Shown in pieces: positions 1 to 10,579 of a stretch of DNA of 64,000 nt. The stretch is from positions 10,346,886 to 10,410,885 of the forward strand of contig NC_088789.1 of assembly GCF_949628265.1 (NCBI RefSeq), given 5' to 3'. The position numbers and the translations under genes are program-made. The notes below the pieces were generated by a model, which worked only from the letters and a program-made list of their open reading frames with translations, was not told the origin of the DNA and did not search any database. The first letter of the stretch is position 1; the number at the start of each line of letters is the position of its first letter. The stretch comes from Cloeon dipterum. Its lineage: Eukaryota > Arthropoda > Insecta > Ephemeroptera > Baetidae.

Positions 1-224
1 TTACAGCGCTCCTTAGGTCAATTTAGGCTTTAACTGAATCCTAAGGGGCGAGGTTATGCATTGGCAACAAGCATTTTCCAGGCTTTTCCAGTATCATTCC
101 TCTTTAAGCCTATTGTAATTTATATTTCTCAAAATTCTACTCATCTGCAAGCAGTTAAGTAGTGTCATGCTTTTTGTGTTACAGAGAATTGTATCTTCCT
201 TAAAGTGGTTGGAATTCACTGGCC

Positions 225-1550
225 ATGAACCTGACCGTTAGGAGAGTTTTCCAAGCTGCTACAAGTAAGAAACGAAAATTAAATGCCTTTGAATATGTAT
301 TAAATATATAAATTGCAAGAAATACAGTTATGACGATACAGTTTGATTTGTGTGAGGATAGTAGAGATTTAGGATCCTACAATGGACCAATTTTAATACT
401 TCTTATTCTATTACCCTCCATAAGAATTGCATTGTGGGTAACAGGATTGTCGCATCCTAATCTCTACCATCCTTAGATGTATGTTACTTTTTCCTCTTGC
501 AGATCTACACGTTCTGAGAGTTCCAGTAGCAGGGCTTAAATATTTCCCACCACCAATATCAGTTGGGGGTAAGAAAAATCGAATTCAATTTTTTAAATAA
601 TGACGTTGATTATAATCTATATATAATATCATCTAATTAAGTATGAACATTCTTATTTACACACATTGTGGTTCCTCACTGTCATTCAACCATTCACAAA
701 TACATATAATATAATATGACGGTACATGATGTGTGAATAGGAACACTTTAAAATTAAAAATTGCATTCCTCTCACTTCATTTTTTAGTAGTTGGTATACT
801 TCTTTGAAAAATCGTTGTTTTTTTAGATATCGACTACCCTGAGAGGAGGAAACTCAAAGTTGTGGATAGACAGCCCCAGTATGGCCCAAATTTTCGTCCC
901 CCAAAAATGACAAAACGTTTGGACCTGATGCGAGGACCTGAGGAATATCATACGTTTTTAATTCACAAACAGTTCGGAATTCAGGTATTGTATATTGTTG
1001 ATTGCTGTTTGCCTGATTTGAAAAAATAAGTAACCTTATAGGCGTTAACTGGAGGCCGTATGAAGTTCAATCATTTTGAGATGGTCCGCTACACCCTTGG
1101 TAGAAAGATTAACACTAACACTATGTTCGCCCAATGGAGATTAGACCCTCCATGGCAGCCAGTCACAAAAAAGGTAACCGAATCATGACCACTTAATGTC
1201 ATGCTAAAAGTCCATATCTTTAGGGTCAAGGTCAGAGAATGGGTGGTGGCAAAGGCGCCATTGACCATTATGTCACCCCACTGAAGGCTGGCAGAATAAT
1301 TTTGGAAATTGCGGGCAACTGCACATTTGCTGAAGTTCAGCCGTGGCTTGAAGACGTTGCCAAAAAGCTGCCATTCAAGGCTAGAGCTGTGAGCCACGAG
1401 ATGCTCAACAAAGAGAAAGAGAAGGAAATCGAAGATGCAATGAGAAATATTAACCCCTACACCATGGAATTTGTCATTCGCAATAACATGGGAGGAGTCC
1501 AAAATTGGATATCCCCTTTCGACAGGAAATGGTTTTGCAAATATGTATAA
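225..1550 (+). CDS. mRpL16: Mitochondrial large-subunit ribosomal protein uL16m
   Basis: Five coding exons: 225-264, 503-568, 827-984, 1042-1173 and 1224-1550, giving 240 aa, the usual size for this family. Every junction is GT-AG and the frame stays open throughout. The product is the mitochondrial form of bacterial L16, which sits near the peptidyl-transferase centre and tRNA-binding site of the mitoribosome. The body contains TKRLDLMRGPEEYHTFLIH, then ALTGGRMKFNHFEMVRYTLG and the hallmark RMGGGKGAIDHYVTPLKAGR, a glycine/lysine stretch that contacts rRNA. The basic N-terminus (MNLTVRRVFQAA) fits a mitochondrial import signal. The ATG at 225 is chosen because it opens this presequence and splices in frame. 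The gene converges on king tubby. Identity is firm from the conserved core. Confidence 0.95.
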
Positions 1551-1626
1551 GATGGCCCATGGCCATTAGTCTAGATATTAAAGAAGTCTTGGTTGAAATT
1601 TTACATTGTTTAATTCAGGTATAAAT

Positions 1627-1632
1627 AATAAA
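1627..1632 (+). terminator. Poly(A) signal of mRpL16
   Basis: A canonical AATAAA lies 77 nt after the mRpL16 stop codon, inside an A-rich stretch. It is the nearest such signal downstream of the gene. Transcript ends were not available, so use of this site is inferred from position. Confidence 0.6.
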
Positions 1633-2345
1633 AACCGCGAAAATTGTGGTTTCTTTAAATAAAAATGAGCAAATGCTTGAACGCTATTTATTGACCACAC
1701 TTCTACTTAGGCAACAGTTGATTAGTATAATATATTATAATGCGTAAGCTCCATTGACCTGTAAATGTGTATAATGCTGACACGGTAATTAATTTATGCA
1801 GCAAAAGTCACTGCTGTCTAACGAACATTACATAAAATAGTACTGATACCACAGATTTATGATATGAGAGGCAGAAAATGCAAAACAGAGATCTCATTTG
1901 AGCGTCGATCATTTATCTCTTTAGTAAATGGACAAAAAATACTTAGAAAAATACAAAAATAAGTCAACACGCAATCCTGCCATTGTATGGATTGGAGCAG
2001 TTAAGGTGCTTGTTTGGTGAGTTTTGTAAGTTCAAGACTTGACGTGTAAAATGTAAGATTCGGTTTTAAGGTCCATCAATCACCTAAACCTAACAAGTTT
2101 CATTTGTCATGTACCACAGGTTGGCTGCATTCGCGACAACCAGGAATTTGCTAAATTTGTAGATCACACACAGCTCCTAAACATCGCAAGGACAGATCAT
2201 AATTTGTTTGCACACCAAAAACATTTCATGCGCCTCTAGCTAGTTTGGTAGGACAAAATTTTGGTGCTCAAAGAGTCTCGTCTAAATTGAAAACAGAGAT
2301 CGAGCTCGACGGATTCAGCGCCACTGACACCAACCAACTCTCAAA
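1633..2345. other. Intergenic / 3' UTR space between convergent genes
   Basis: No coding sequence is seen here. The stretch separates the 3' ends of mRpL16 and king tubby and is AT-rich. On the minus strand the first AATAAA after the king tubby stop is at 1687-1692, which would give king tubby a 3' UTR of about 650 nt. No closer canonical signal was found by eye. Confidence 0.5.
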
Positions 2346-4765
2346 TTATTCACATGCTAGTTTGCTGTCAAAGCTTGAGAGAGCTATGGCGAATGCTTGC
2401 AGAGCGCACATTGGGTACCTGAAGTCCATGGTGAAAACGTCCTCTGCCACGCGACCGAATTGCATGACGATGTAATCAACTGTAAACAAAATAATTTCAA
2501 GGGTCAAGGTGTAAAATTATTCCATATAATTTAAATTCCAAGAATGCTTAGTATTCTTTAAGAAAGAACATACAATAAAACCGTCTTGTGATTGAGTGTG
2601 TTTGGGTCGGTTTTTGCTAACATACTGTCGTTTATGCTTTTAACCCGCGTTTTTCTTAAAACACAGCCGGGGATTTGCAACAATTTTTTTTAGCGGGATT
2701 TATGCAATTTAGCACATTTTCCCCAAATTCCAAGACATGTGCAATTGAACAGTAGAAGATAATTAAATATTTTTTAGTTGGATGGACAAAATATGAATTT
2801 TAAATGGCCAGCTCTAGTAATTCTTATTTAATTATAGAATAGAGTTTAATTAGTATGTAGACAAAGTGATTGTCGTATTTTAAGAGTCACCCCATACCCA
2901 TTGACTTGAGAAAAATAAAAAAGACTAAACTAAACAAAAACTAACTACATTGATTTCACATAATAATGGACTTGAAAACATTTGCTGGAATTTACATACT
3001 CTCTGGCACAAATTATAAACTTTATGGGGATCAATTTTCGAAAAACGTGGAAAATAAGGAAAAACAAAATTGGTGCGTTCCTGTTTTAAAAAAGTGTGGC
3101 ATTTGTGCGTAACAAGCGGTGAACGCATTGCCAAATAGGCAAGCCCTGATTGAACATCATAGTGTCAGTTGACTAAATACACTTACTGTCGCTGTCATGT
3201 ACGATTTGAAAATTCTTGACCGATGCTTGCGTTACTCGACCGTGGAAATTTAGAACGTAGCTCTGGCTGTCATCATTCCATACGGGTGTTTTGTTGTGCA
3301 GTTCAATCAATGAATCCATTTTGCGCCCTTTCCAACACTCTGCAATCCCATAATGTTACTCAATGATTATTTTGAAGATATTAGCTAATACTCACCAATG
3401 AGACTCTCAGCATTATTTTGTGGACTAAATGGCACTCGTTTGTGTTCTGGTGTCATACTTGGCAGTATAACTGTCATTTTTCGTGGACCCTTGAATCCCA
3501 AAACGTTGGTTTCCTGAGCAAACAAATATCAGACTTGTACAGTCTTGAATTGCCAAACTCTCACATAAATCACTGCAGCAACTTCTTGACGAGGTGAGCA
3601 CTTATTGGAGCTGCCATTTTTGCTCGGAGATTGGCCTCCATCGAAGATAGTGAAATGCGTGCCCAGAAGGTTTGAGCGGAGTTTCCCAACAAAGGACTCA
3701 CCCGCCCTCGACAGATCAGTGGGGTCTGTGGAGATGAGGTAATTGCTTGTGGTGCTCTTTTTGCGCTTCCTGGCAGCCAGCAAGAAGACCTATCAATCAG
3801 ACAATGATTGTTTAATCTGCTAGAGAAACTTATCTCATTTCTTAAAATTGGTACTAAATTAAATCTAGAAATTTCCACAACATGCAAAGTTATTTAATAA
3901 ATAGAATAATATTATCTTGTCATCTTGAGAAAAAAATTTAAAAGTTTATCTTACCTTCTTGCCATCATCCCGTTCCAAGTGCAGAAAGTATGTGGGGAAC
4001 AGGCCTCTGTCCATTCCCTTTCGGTCCCTAGTGATTCTGCACTTTACAAGAGCGCCTTGCGGGGCAGGCTCAACTGCAAACTGTTCCAGATTGCTGAGAA
4101 CACCAGATAGCAAGAGTTGTCCACCTCGATCATCTCCTGCACCAGGTGAATCCTACAAAATATTATTATAGTTGGTTTTGAAATTTCAGTGTCAAAGATT
4201 ACAGCTGAATTATAGTAGATTTTAATTATGACTTAACATGGCGATTACTAACCAACTGTGCAAAACTGCCTTCAGATTGGGTTGCATCCATTGTTAGCAA
4301 TTCCTCGGACGGCTCGACGACAGGACTTGATTCATGGTCTTCAATATCTATGTCTTCTTTAGACAACTGCTTTACTGGAGCCGAAATAGGATTTACACTA
4401 TCTGGACTGCCCTCTGCCATGGAGAAGTGCAATGGTCCATCATAGCCTGATTTACAAAAATCATTTAACAAAATGCACTCTACATAACTATTATAAATTT
4501 ATGAAATACCATGAAGTTCCTCGCTCTTAGAATTGGAGCCTTGAAGAACCCATTGCTGCTTTCGAGATTTAGATGACATTGTAGGCCGTGCATCAGAAGC
4601 TAAAACCATTCCTGGGGTTTGCCTCTTTTGCTTTAATCTCTGCTCCATTAGCTGCTTCTATTGACACAAAAGTTGCAGCGTGCTAGATTGAAAACTAAAC
4701 AAATTTTATTTAGGAAAGCGAACCTGTTGGTCCAGTTTTTGCTGGCGAAGCGTCACAGAAGTCAT
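2346..4765 (-). CDS. ktub: King tubby / Tubby-like protein
   Basis: Eight coding exons in transcript order: 4765-4724, 4657-4510, 4446-4253, 4152-3955, 3789-3565, 3513-3396, 3339-3187 and 2479-2346, giving 403 aa. Tubby proteins bind PI(4,5)P2 at the membrane, carry membrane receptors into cilia and can move to the nucleus. The N-terminal 150 residues are low in conservation but keep [15 protein letters not shown] and YDGPLHF, typical of insect king tubby. The tubby domain runs from about residue 152 to the end, with [40 protein letters not shown] and [20 protein letters not shown]. The protein ends in the diagnostic [12 protein letters not shown]. The first coding exon begins at an acceptor at 4798 with 33 nt of 5' UTR, so a non-coding exon lies upstream; a donor at 5257 is a candidate. 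The 707-nt last intron holds a repeat. Confidence 0.97.
2640..3155 (+). repeat. Dispersed AT-rich repeat, copy A (in king tubby's last intron)
   Basis: This segment shares two similar blocks with copy C near 37 kb. One is a GCGGG-ATTTATG...CACATTTTCC block near 2693. The other is the 26-nt motif at 3126-3151 ending in GGCAAGCCCTGATT. The 26-nt motif differs from copy B by about 3 bases. It fills most of the only long intron of king tubby, as expected of an insertion. The exact ends and the class of element cannot be told. No transposase reading frame is visible. Confidence 0.5.
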
Positions 4766-4798
4766 TGTTCTGTTGAGGGGATAATATAGCTGCGATAT

Positions 4799-5859
4799 CT
4801 GAAAAATATGAATGTTTTAGAACTGTTTTAGTCACTTTACTCTGTCAAAGAAGTATTAATAAGTACATAATTGTGTACAATAGTGACGTAAAGTATATTA
4901 ATATACATAATGTAGGTAGCAGCAGCCAAGTTACTGGTATGATACTGTCAAAGTAACGGCAGTGAAGGAACAAATAATAATAAAATATTAAAGCGGATAC
5001 GCAAGACATTAAAGGACAGAGGCGGCCCCGTTAAGTGTCACAAATGAATGTCCAAAAATTTTGACAAACTTGTCTTCCTCTATGGAAGTCTTAGCAACTG
5101 AACTTTTTTAATATTTATCATAATTTGTTTTTTTAAGCTTTCATGTATACAAAATAGCATACATTCAGACTTCATTGAGTAACATTGAGTAAAACAAATA
5201 CATAAACAAAACGATCGTTAATTTTGTTTGCTTTGTTTGAGGAGAATTGCAACTTACAAAAGCGTTCCTGATCTTGATTACGGCGTGAAAACACAACAAG
5301 TTACAGTAGAATCATCTGTCAATTCAATTAGAAAAACATGGCCAAGCAGTTTCATTGATTGGCGTTTAAAAATTCGAATTTTCACTTATGGGCAAGGGAC
5401 AATTGAAGGAATTTACTTTCCGCTTGTTTGATGTTTGATCGCTTTCCGATTTCAATGCCCTCTACTTCCGACTGTGGCGCCTCCTCGATTAACTGTTTCG
5501 GTAATTCAATACCGGTAGATCTTATAATTATGTTAAATTCAATCAGAGAATTGAACATAAAAGTAGTAAAATTAAGTTATTTCTAAATGAATGCTAAGAA
5601 ATTGGAAACATATTACGCAAAAATGTTATGTTAGAGGAAACTGAGGAAATCTTTGCAATATTCTACTGCAGCTAAAATATGTATTTTACCGGTTTAATTT
5701 ATTCAGCATTTTTCCTCAACTTGAGATTCGTACAGCTGTTTGTTATACAGTCCAATGGTGATTGTTGGTTTTCTGGCTTGCGGCTCGTGACAAAGTTGCT
5801 TGCACTACACTTCGTCTTCGTCACTTTAGATTATTTATAGACTTTGGCACGATTATGTC
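4799..5859. promoter_or_regulatory. Divergent promoter region of king tubby and MED9
   Basis: About 1 kb lies between the first coding exons of two oppositely oriented genes, so it should hold both promoters and 5' UTRs. On the minus strand a good donor (TTT|GTAAGT) ends at 5258. Joined to the acceptor at 4798 it would give king tubby a non-coding first exon. Read in the king tubby frame that exon meets a stop with no ATG after it, which supports translation starting at 4765. No TATA box was picked out with confidence. Confidence 0.5.
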
Positions 5860-7103
5860 ATGGATTCAGCTGAACCGAAGACTGTAACTAATGGTCATCT
5901 AAGTGCCGACGAAGTTGACGTCGAGTTTCTACCACTAATCTACGAAATCTTGCGAGGGTAATTACCATGGATTTTTATTATTTTTCGGCTTCATTTTGTT
6001 GCTATTCATACTACATAATAATTATACCTAAAACGTTTTAGAATTGAGCGGGAGTCTCTCGACACTGCCCAGAAACCAAGAGAGTCGCAGGACACAAGCC
6101 TGAAAGTTGTTGAGCTTCACAAGAAGTTGAATCAAGTTCGTGAGCAGGTAATGCAACGATTGCACAGATTAGGGGTGCCAGACAACCAAAAAGCTGCAAA
6201 CTGGAGTTTTTCCATAAGTCCATGTTAAATTTTAGGACCAAAAACCGGAGATCCTTATAACTCCGTGTTTAATTTTCAAAAAACCGAACCGGACACTCCG
6301 GTTCAAGCAATCCCAAAACCGGATATCTCTGGTCGAAAACCAGAGGTTGGCACGAATAGGGGCTGTAGTGCACCTATCACCTTTGTAAACAAATGCATGA
6401 ATATGTAGTCGAATAGTGGCTGGAGGGTTCTCATACCCACTCACTGCATCACATTCGCACCAAATTTAGGTGCGAATCGTGTGAATATACGTAGTTTTCT
6501 TCTTAATTTAAAACTTCCCTCAGCTCATGCGCATTTTAATTTTAAACGAAAATTGCTAATTATGTGTTGTAGATTCACACAATTTTTCACCTAAACTGTG
6601 ATAGACCAAGAATTTTTATATCTAAATCCCATGAACTTCAAGAAATCAGATCAAACCAGCAATTTATTTTTTAATCAGCACTAGAGTGTATTTCAATAAC
6701 AAACTTTTGTACTGTCTGGAACGTTTCTTGACGAAACTGGTATTGTTTCTAAAAGGAATATTTAAAATATTCGTGTCTTGTATTGTTTTTCAAACCTTCT
6801 TGTTATGGTATTGTTTTTCTGAAAAAAAATATTGTTTTGTTATTTGTTAGTTTTTTTTTTCTCTAGAAAAATACTTCTTTGTGGAAAAAACATTAAAAAA
6901 TCAGCACCACCTAATTTTTGGTTTAAAACAACGTATTTTAATTTTGTGAAATAATTTTTCAGGTTCGAAAACTGCCAGGCATTGATTACAACAGAGAAGA
7001 TCAACTGAAGCAACTTGATCATCTACGGAAGCAACTCCGCTTGAAAAGAGAACTTCTCCTGAAGTATCGTAATATGTGCTCATTTGACATTCCCAAGGCT
7101 TGA
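5860..7103 (+). CDS. MED9: Mediator complex subunit 9
   Basis: Three coding exons, 5860-5957, 6042-6147 and 6963-7103, give 114 aa. MED9 is a small subunit of the middle module of Mediator, which links transcription factors to RNA polymerase II in the nucleus. The sequence shows the family order: an acidic start, then VDVEFLPLIYEILRG, a coiled-coil stretch (KPRESQDTSLKVVELHKKLN), the LPGIDY turn, and a second helix rich in Lys, Arg and Leu (QLKQLDHLRKQLRLKRELLL) ending near CSFDIPKA. Length suits the insect proteins. Intron 2 is 815 nt and contains palindromic repeat sequence. The stop codon is only 5 nt before the ATG of the next gene, so the two almost certainly share an mRNA. The ATG at 5860 is the first in frame. 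Confidence 0.92.
6165..6360 (+). repeat. Palindrome-rich insert in MED9 intron 2
   Basis: This stretch is unusually rich in CCGG and AAAACC words for this AT-rich intron. It holds two perfect hairpins. At 6286-6304, GAACCGGA is separated by CAC from its reverse complement. At 6327-6345, CTCTGG and CCAGAG are separated by 7 nt. It begins near AGGGGTGCCAGAC and ends near GGTTGGCACGAATAGGGG, which could be remnants of degenerate ends. It looks like a decayed non-autonomous repeat, but no second copy was found in the window. Confidence 0.35.
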
Positions 7104-7108
7104 AAAGT

Positions 7109-7348
7109 ATGCCCATCCTCCGATTTATCCTGCGATACTTGGCCAACAACGAACAACTCATTTATAGACTCTCTGAGTCAAAACCTGTTAGGAGAGCAGC
7201 ACAGTTAACCATAAGTTTGTTTCACCGAAGTAAAATGCTTCAGGAAGATTTTGAGAAATCAGCTGCAGGAAGACGAGTGATTAAGCATCTTGAGAGTTTG
7301 GCCCATCAATTGAAAGCAATTGAGGAATCGCAGAAGAAGCAGAAGTAA
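7109..7348 (+). CDS. NCBP2-AS2-like small protein
   Basis: A single exon encodes 79 aa, beginning MPILRFILRYLANNEQLIYR and followed by LSESKPVRRAAQLTISLFHR. This matches the pattern of the NCBP2-AS2 family, small conserved animal proteins with an LSES-P-RRAAQL core and a hydrophobic N-terminus. Their role is poorly known. The remainder is basic and Gln/Lys-rich, likely helical (HLESLAHQLKAIEESQKKQK). The ATG at 7109 is 5 nt after the MED9 stop, and the stop is 30 nt before the next ORF. No promoter or poly(A) signal fits in either gap, so translation by reinitiation or leaky scanning from a shared mRNA is the simplest reading. Family assignment is from remembered similarity and is moderately sure; that the ORF is real is better supported. 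Confidence 0.78.
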   Translation: MPILRFILRYLANNEQLIYRLSESKPVRRAAQLTISLFHRSKMLQEDFEKSAAGRRVIKHLESLAHQLKAIEESQKKQK

Positions 7349-7378
7349 CTTTTTCGATAAAGTCCTCAGGTACAGAAA

Positions 7379-8026
7379 ATGATGCACAGAATGTGGGACA
7401 AAGAACCTTTGATTCCGACCTCGTACACCCCGAGATACAAACAAATATTAAAAGCGCCGCCCCAAATTTACTTCAGAGACTTTGTTAAACAACTAGTCGC
7501 ACCCTTGATCCCATCTCCCAAATGCGTACCGTTCAAAGTAACAGAACTGGTGACACCAGCAGTGGCCTACTTTGGGCTTGTGCTGCTCCTGTTCAACTTC
7601 AAATCTGCCAAATCCGATTTCCCCGCTGCTCTGCTATCTGTAACGCTATACATGATTCTGGTGCCAGCTGGAACGTACCTTTTGTGTTTGGCTGGAAAAG
7701 CACCTTTGTCCTTTGCTAAGGTCTTTTCCGTCGTCACAGCCTCACAGATTGGAACTCTGCTGACTCTTCTGGTACCAATTGTAATATCACATGAGAATGC
7801 TTTCAAAAGCCACGTCCCCTTTTTAGTCGCCCTGGCCATTTTCGGTGGACTGACAACTGCTAGAGTTTGTTTGGTCCTGATTGTGGCTCTGCCAGTGCCA
7901 GTGATGCGTCTGATTACAGGCACAGTTGTGGCTCTGACCAATCTGTTCTTCATGCTTTTCTTGCACTTTGCCTTCATGCACCCAACATTCAAGTATGGCA
8001 TTGGTGCATACAAATCAAGTTTTTAA
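7379..8026 (+). CDS. Intronless multi-pass membrane protein, function unknown
   Basis: One uninterrupted ORF of 215 aa. The first 60 residues are hydrophilic and basic with many prolines (TSYTPRYKQILKAPPQIYFR). Four or five hydrophobic spans follow: about residues 59-76 (VTPAVAYFGLVLLLFNF), 83-103 (AALLSVTLYMILVPAGTYLL), 112-131, 143-158 and 166-200. There is no obvious cleavable signal peptide, and the tail is short and polar. I do not recognise the family with confidence. The layout of a soluble N-terminus followed by about five short spans recalls Yip1-type Golgi/ER proteins, but I see no firm motif. It starts at ATG 7379 (a second ATG follows at once), 30 nt after the preceding micro-ORF on the same strand. 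No AATAAA follows it before glomulin. Confidence 0.85.
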   Translation: MMHRMWDKEPLIPTSYTPRYKQILKAPPQIYFRDFVKQLVAPLIPSPKCVPFKVTELVTPAVAYFGLVLLLFNFKSAKSDFPAALLSVTLYMILVPAGTYLLCLAGKAPLSFAKVFSVVTASQIGTLLTLLVPIVISHENAFKSHVPFLVALAIFGGLTTARVCLVLIVALPVPVMRLITGTVVALTNLFFMLFLHFAFMHPTFKYGIGAYKSSF

Positions 8027-8198
8027 CAGATAGATCTGAACATGTCAAGCCAATTTGTAAAGATGTGAGCAGAAGTAAAATATATTAGCTGTTTTAATTT
8101 CAGACTACTTGTCTTCTTTCTAATATTTCTTTTGATGGGCTGTAGATTTGCAGGAGTGTGATAGTTACAACGATTTTCTTTTATTTTTAGGTTTTACA

Positions 8199-9970
8199 AT
8201 GGATATGCCAAATGACTCAAACTCAACCATGAATAAGCTCAAAGAGCTGCTTCTCAGCTCTCAATTTGAAGAAGCTAGAGATCTTTTGAAAGACCCCAGT
8301 TTCATCGAAAGTGCCATAAATTATCCAGAAGACCTATTTGGAATTCTTACTGGCTTCATTTCACCACAAAACCAGGGCCTTAATCCAGCCCTGGTTGAAA
8401 CTTGCCAAGAGATGATGAAGACATTTGTGGAAGACTTGTCTGATCCTGATGTTACACATCTAGTTCTTCTAGGGTACTTGACGTCAACGGAAAACGACGT
8501 TTTGTTTGTGGTCGTGTTACAGTGCGTGGATTCCTGTCTGCAAAAAATGAAAAAAGCCAGAGCGCTTAGAGAGTCCCTTACTTCAATCCAAGTTGCTTTA
8601 AGTGATCTGAGCCTTTGTGAAAGAGAGCAAATTGAGCGTCTTTTCATTGAAATTAGCAAATTCTGCTGGCGTATCATTGACAATATCGACGAAGAAGATT
8701 TTAAAGGTTGATTTTACGGGTTTTGGAAGTATTACAAACTAATCAGTAAAATATTTATTTGTTTTTCTTAATAGAGGCTGAAAAGCAGAAGCAGTGCCTT
8801 GCGACGTTTTTGCTCTCGTGGCTCTTAAATGATGATATACCTCGATCCACCTTGGATGAGAGTATTAAAGCCCTGGCTAAAGTTCTGCCTCATTTAGGAC
8901 ATCCCTTTGCATACTTAAATGAGGCGGGTAGGTGGCGGAAAAAGAAGGGAGCAACTCTTCACTTCTTGGACCAAGTTGAATCACACTGTTGCTATGGAGT
9001 AGGGAATCAACATTTGTTTTTTAACTTTCATGTTCTCATTATTTCTTCTCACAGGTACTGTATTATAATATTTTGCATCACGGCATCTGTTACGAATCAT
9101 TTCCGCAAGTGTACAGCCAGCAGTATTTGTTTGTTCGTCTGGGCGCGTTGTGCTCCACACTACTCTCAAGCCAGAGAGAACTGCAGAAAAAAGGCATTTC
9201 TCTGTTGAAGGATGTAGTGGACAGAGTCGACCCTGGAAGCATCCCTCACACTGTACTCTCCTCAGAGCACTATACTTGCTTATTTTTGGGTCTTTCGCAT
9301 GTTATGTTGGAATGCGAGGATGAAAAATTGCGAGCAGACACGCCTGTCATCTTTAGGAAGTTCATCATGGCGTTTAATGACAAAGGACAGCACTTGATAC
9401 TGCTCCATGGCTACCAGACTATGAAAGATCAAAGTGTTAGAGGCTACATGGTGACAGTAACAAAAGATTTAGTTGTGACGTACAATCAGAGCAGTGACTA
9501 TTTCATGAGACGGTTGCCTGATTTGTTGTACCTGATGCTAACTTTGCCAAAAGAGGTCAGATCAAATCTTCATATGAACGTCAGCACAGTTCTCTGCAAG
9601 TTAAATTTCCTGAGGTATCAGATTACCCATTAGGTCAACAATGATCATTTTGATATAATGATTCAATTCTTTCAGGTATCTTATTACGGTTGATCAAAAT
9701 CCTGAAAACTTCGCGGAATTTCGCAGCATTGCTGAACAATTTTTGAAGCATATTCCCGACGCTTTAAAAAGGAGCAGGGAAAGTGTGAATGAAATACTGA
9801 TCGACGCAGACGAGCTCAGTAAGCAAGAATCAAGTAGAACTTCAGTTGAAGTGGGTGGATCAGTTTTGCCGACTCCTTCTTTTGAAGAGCAAGTGAAGGC
9901 TGCCACATTGTGGCGGACCCAATTAGACACTATTGAGCATGTGTATAATCTATTGATGGAAAAATTTTAG
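8199..9970 (+). CDS. GLMN: Glomulin (RBX1-binding cullin-RING ligase inhibitor)
   Basis: Four coding exons, 8199-8706, 8775-8998, 9055-9614 and 9676-9970, give 528 aa. Glomulin is a helical-repeat protein that binds RBX1 and blocks E2 recruitment to cullin-RING ubiquitin ligases. Family signatures are GHPFAYLNEAGRWRKKKGAT, the FPQVYSQQYLF block, IFRKFIMAFNDKGQHLILLH, and a C-terminal VLCKLNFLRYLLITVDQNP. Exon 2 could be ended early at better-looking donors (8928 or 8932), but those break the frame. Ending at 8998 (GGA|GTAGGG) keeps the frame and retains the RWRKKK segment that aligns with vertebrate glomulin, leaving a 56-nt intron. The ATG sits just after an acceptor at 8189-8190, so a 5' UTR intron or upstream exon is likely. 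The closeness to the preceding membrane-protein gene leaves shared transcription possible. Confidence 0.9.
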
Positions 9971-10059
9971 GTAACACTTAGGTGAATAGCTGGTGGCCGG
10001 GAAGTTGGTTATTGTAATCTCTGAGAATAAGACTAAGCACAAACAGTATGTACTGAATC

Positions 10060-10065
10060 AATAAA
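10060..10065 (+). terminator. Poly(A) signal of glomulin
   Basis: AATAAA lies 90 nt beyond the glomulin stop and is the first canonical signal on that strand. Use is inferred from position only. Confidence 0.6.
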
Positions 10066-10267
10066 TTCTTAAGATATGAAACTAGATATATCATGTCCCT
10101 AGAATTTTAACCTAACTACCGCCTTTAATTAAGTACAAGACAACATTTTACATTAGCTAGTGCATAGGAAGATAGTAAAACTGAAATTGTAACTTATGAG
10201 GCATACTGTTAACAATTGCTTTATTGGAGATCAATTATCTTTAACATAAAGCTGTATACAGTAAAAC

Positions 10268-10273
10268 TTTATT
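10268..10273 (-). terminator. Poly(A) signal of GTPBP1
   Basis: The plus strand reads TTTATT, which is AATAAA on the minus strand, about 310 nt past the GTPBP1 stop. A second copy is at 10220-10225. The two convergent genes therefore end within roughly 150-200 nt of each other. Confidence 0.5.
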
Positions 10274-10579
10274 AGGGCAAGTAAATATACAAGCCGGAGT
10301 AATCCAAAATATATCTTCTCCAATAGGGGCTTGATCTTTAAAATCAGAAAATATGTGGGCAGGATTAAAACAGCTAGATTGTCCTAGAAATCAACATTGG
10401 CAATTAACAGAGGGCAAAAAGAACACAAAATTTCTGGCATTTTGATGAGTAGGCTTTGTACTCCTAGAACACAAACACTCTCGCATGCATAGTTTTGCTT
10501 CAAAATAAAATTTAAAATTATTTAAAAGAGCTCTCATGGAAAAGTCCCAGAGAACCAATTTCTCAAGAGATTGCTTGCT

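Noticed and set aside
2245-2475. Plus-strand open frame of 76 codons
   Set aside because: It is the antisense of king tubby's last exon; the minus strand reads the conserved [20 protein letters not shown] and ends in LACE.
7567-8013. Minus-strand frame of 148 codons
   Set aside because: Antisense shadow of the multi-pass membrane protein; basic and without a domain.
8321-8683. Minus-strand frame of 120 codons
   Set aside because: Antisense shadow of glomulin exon 1.
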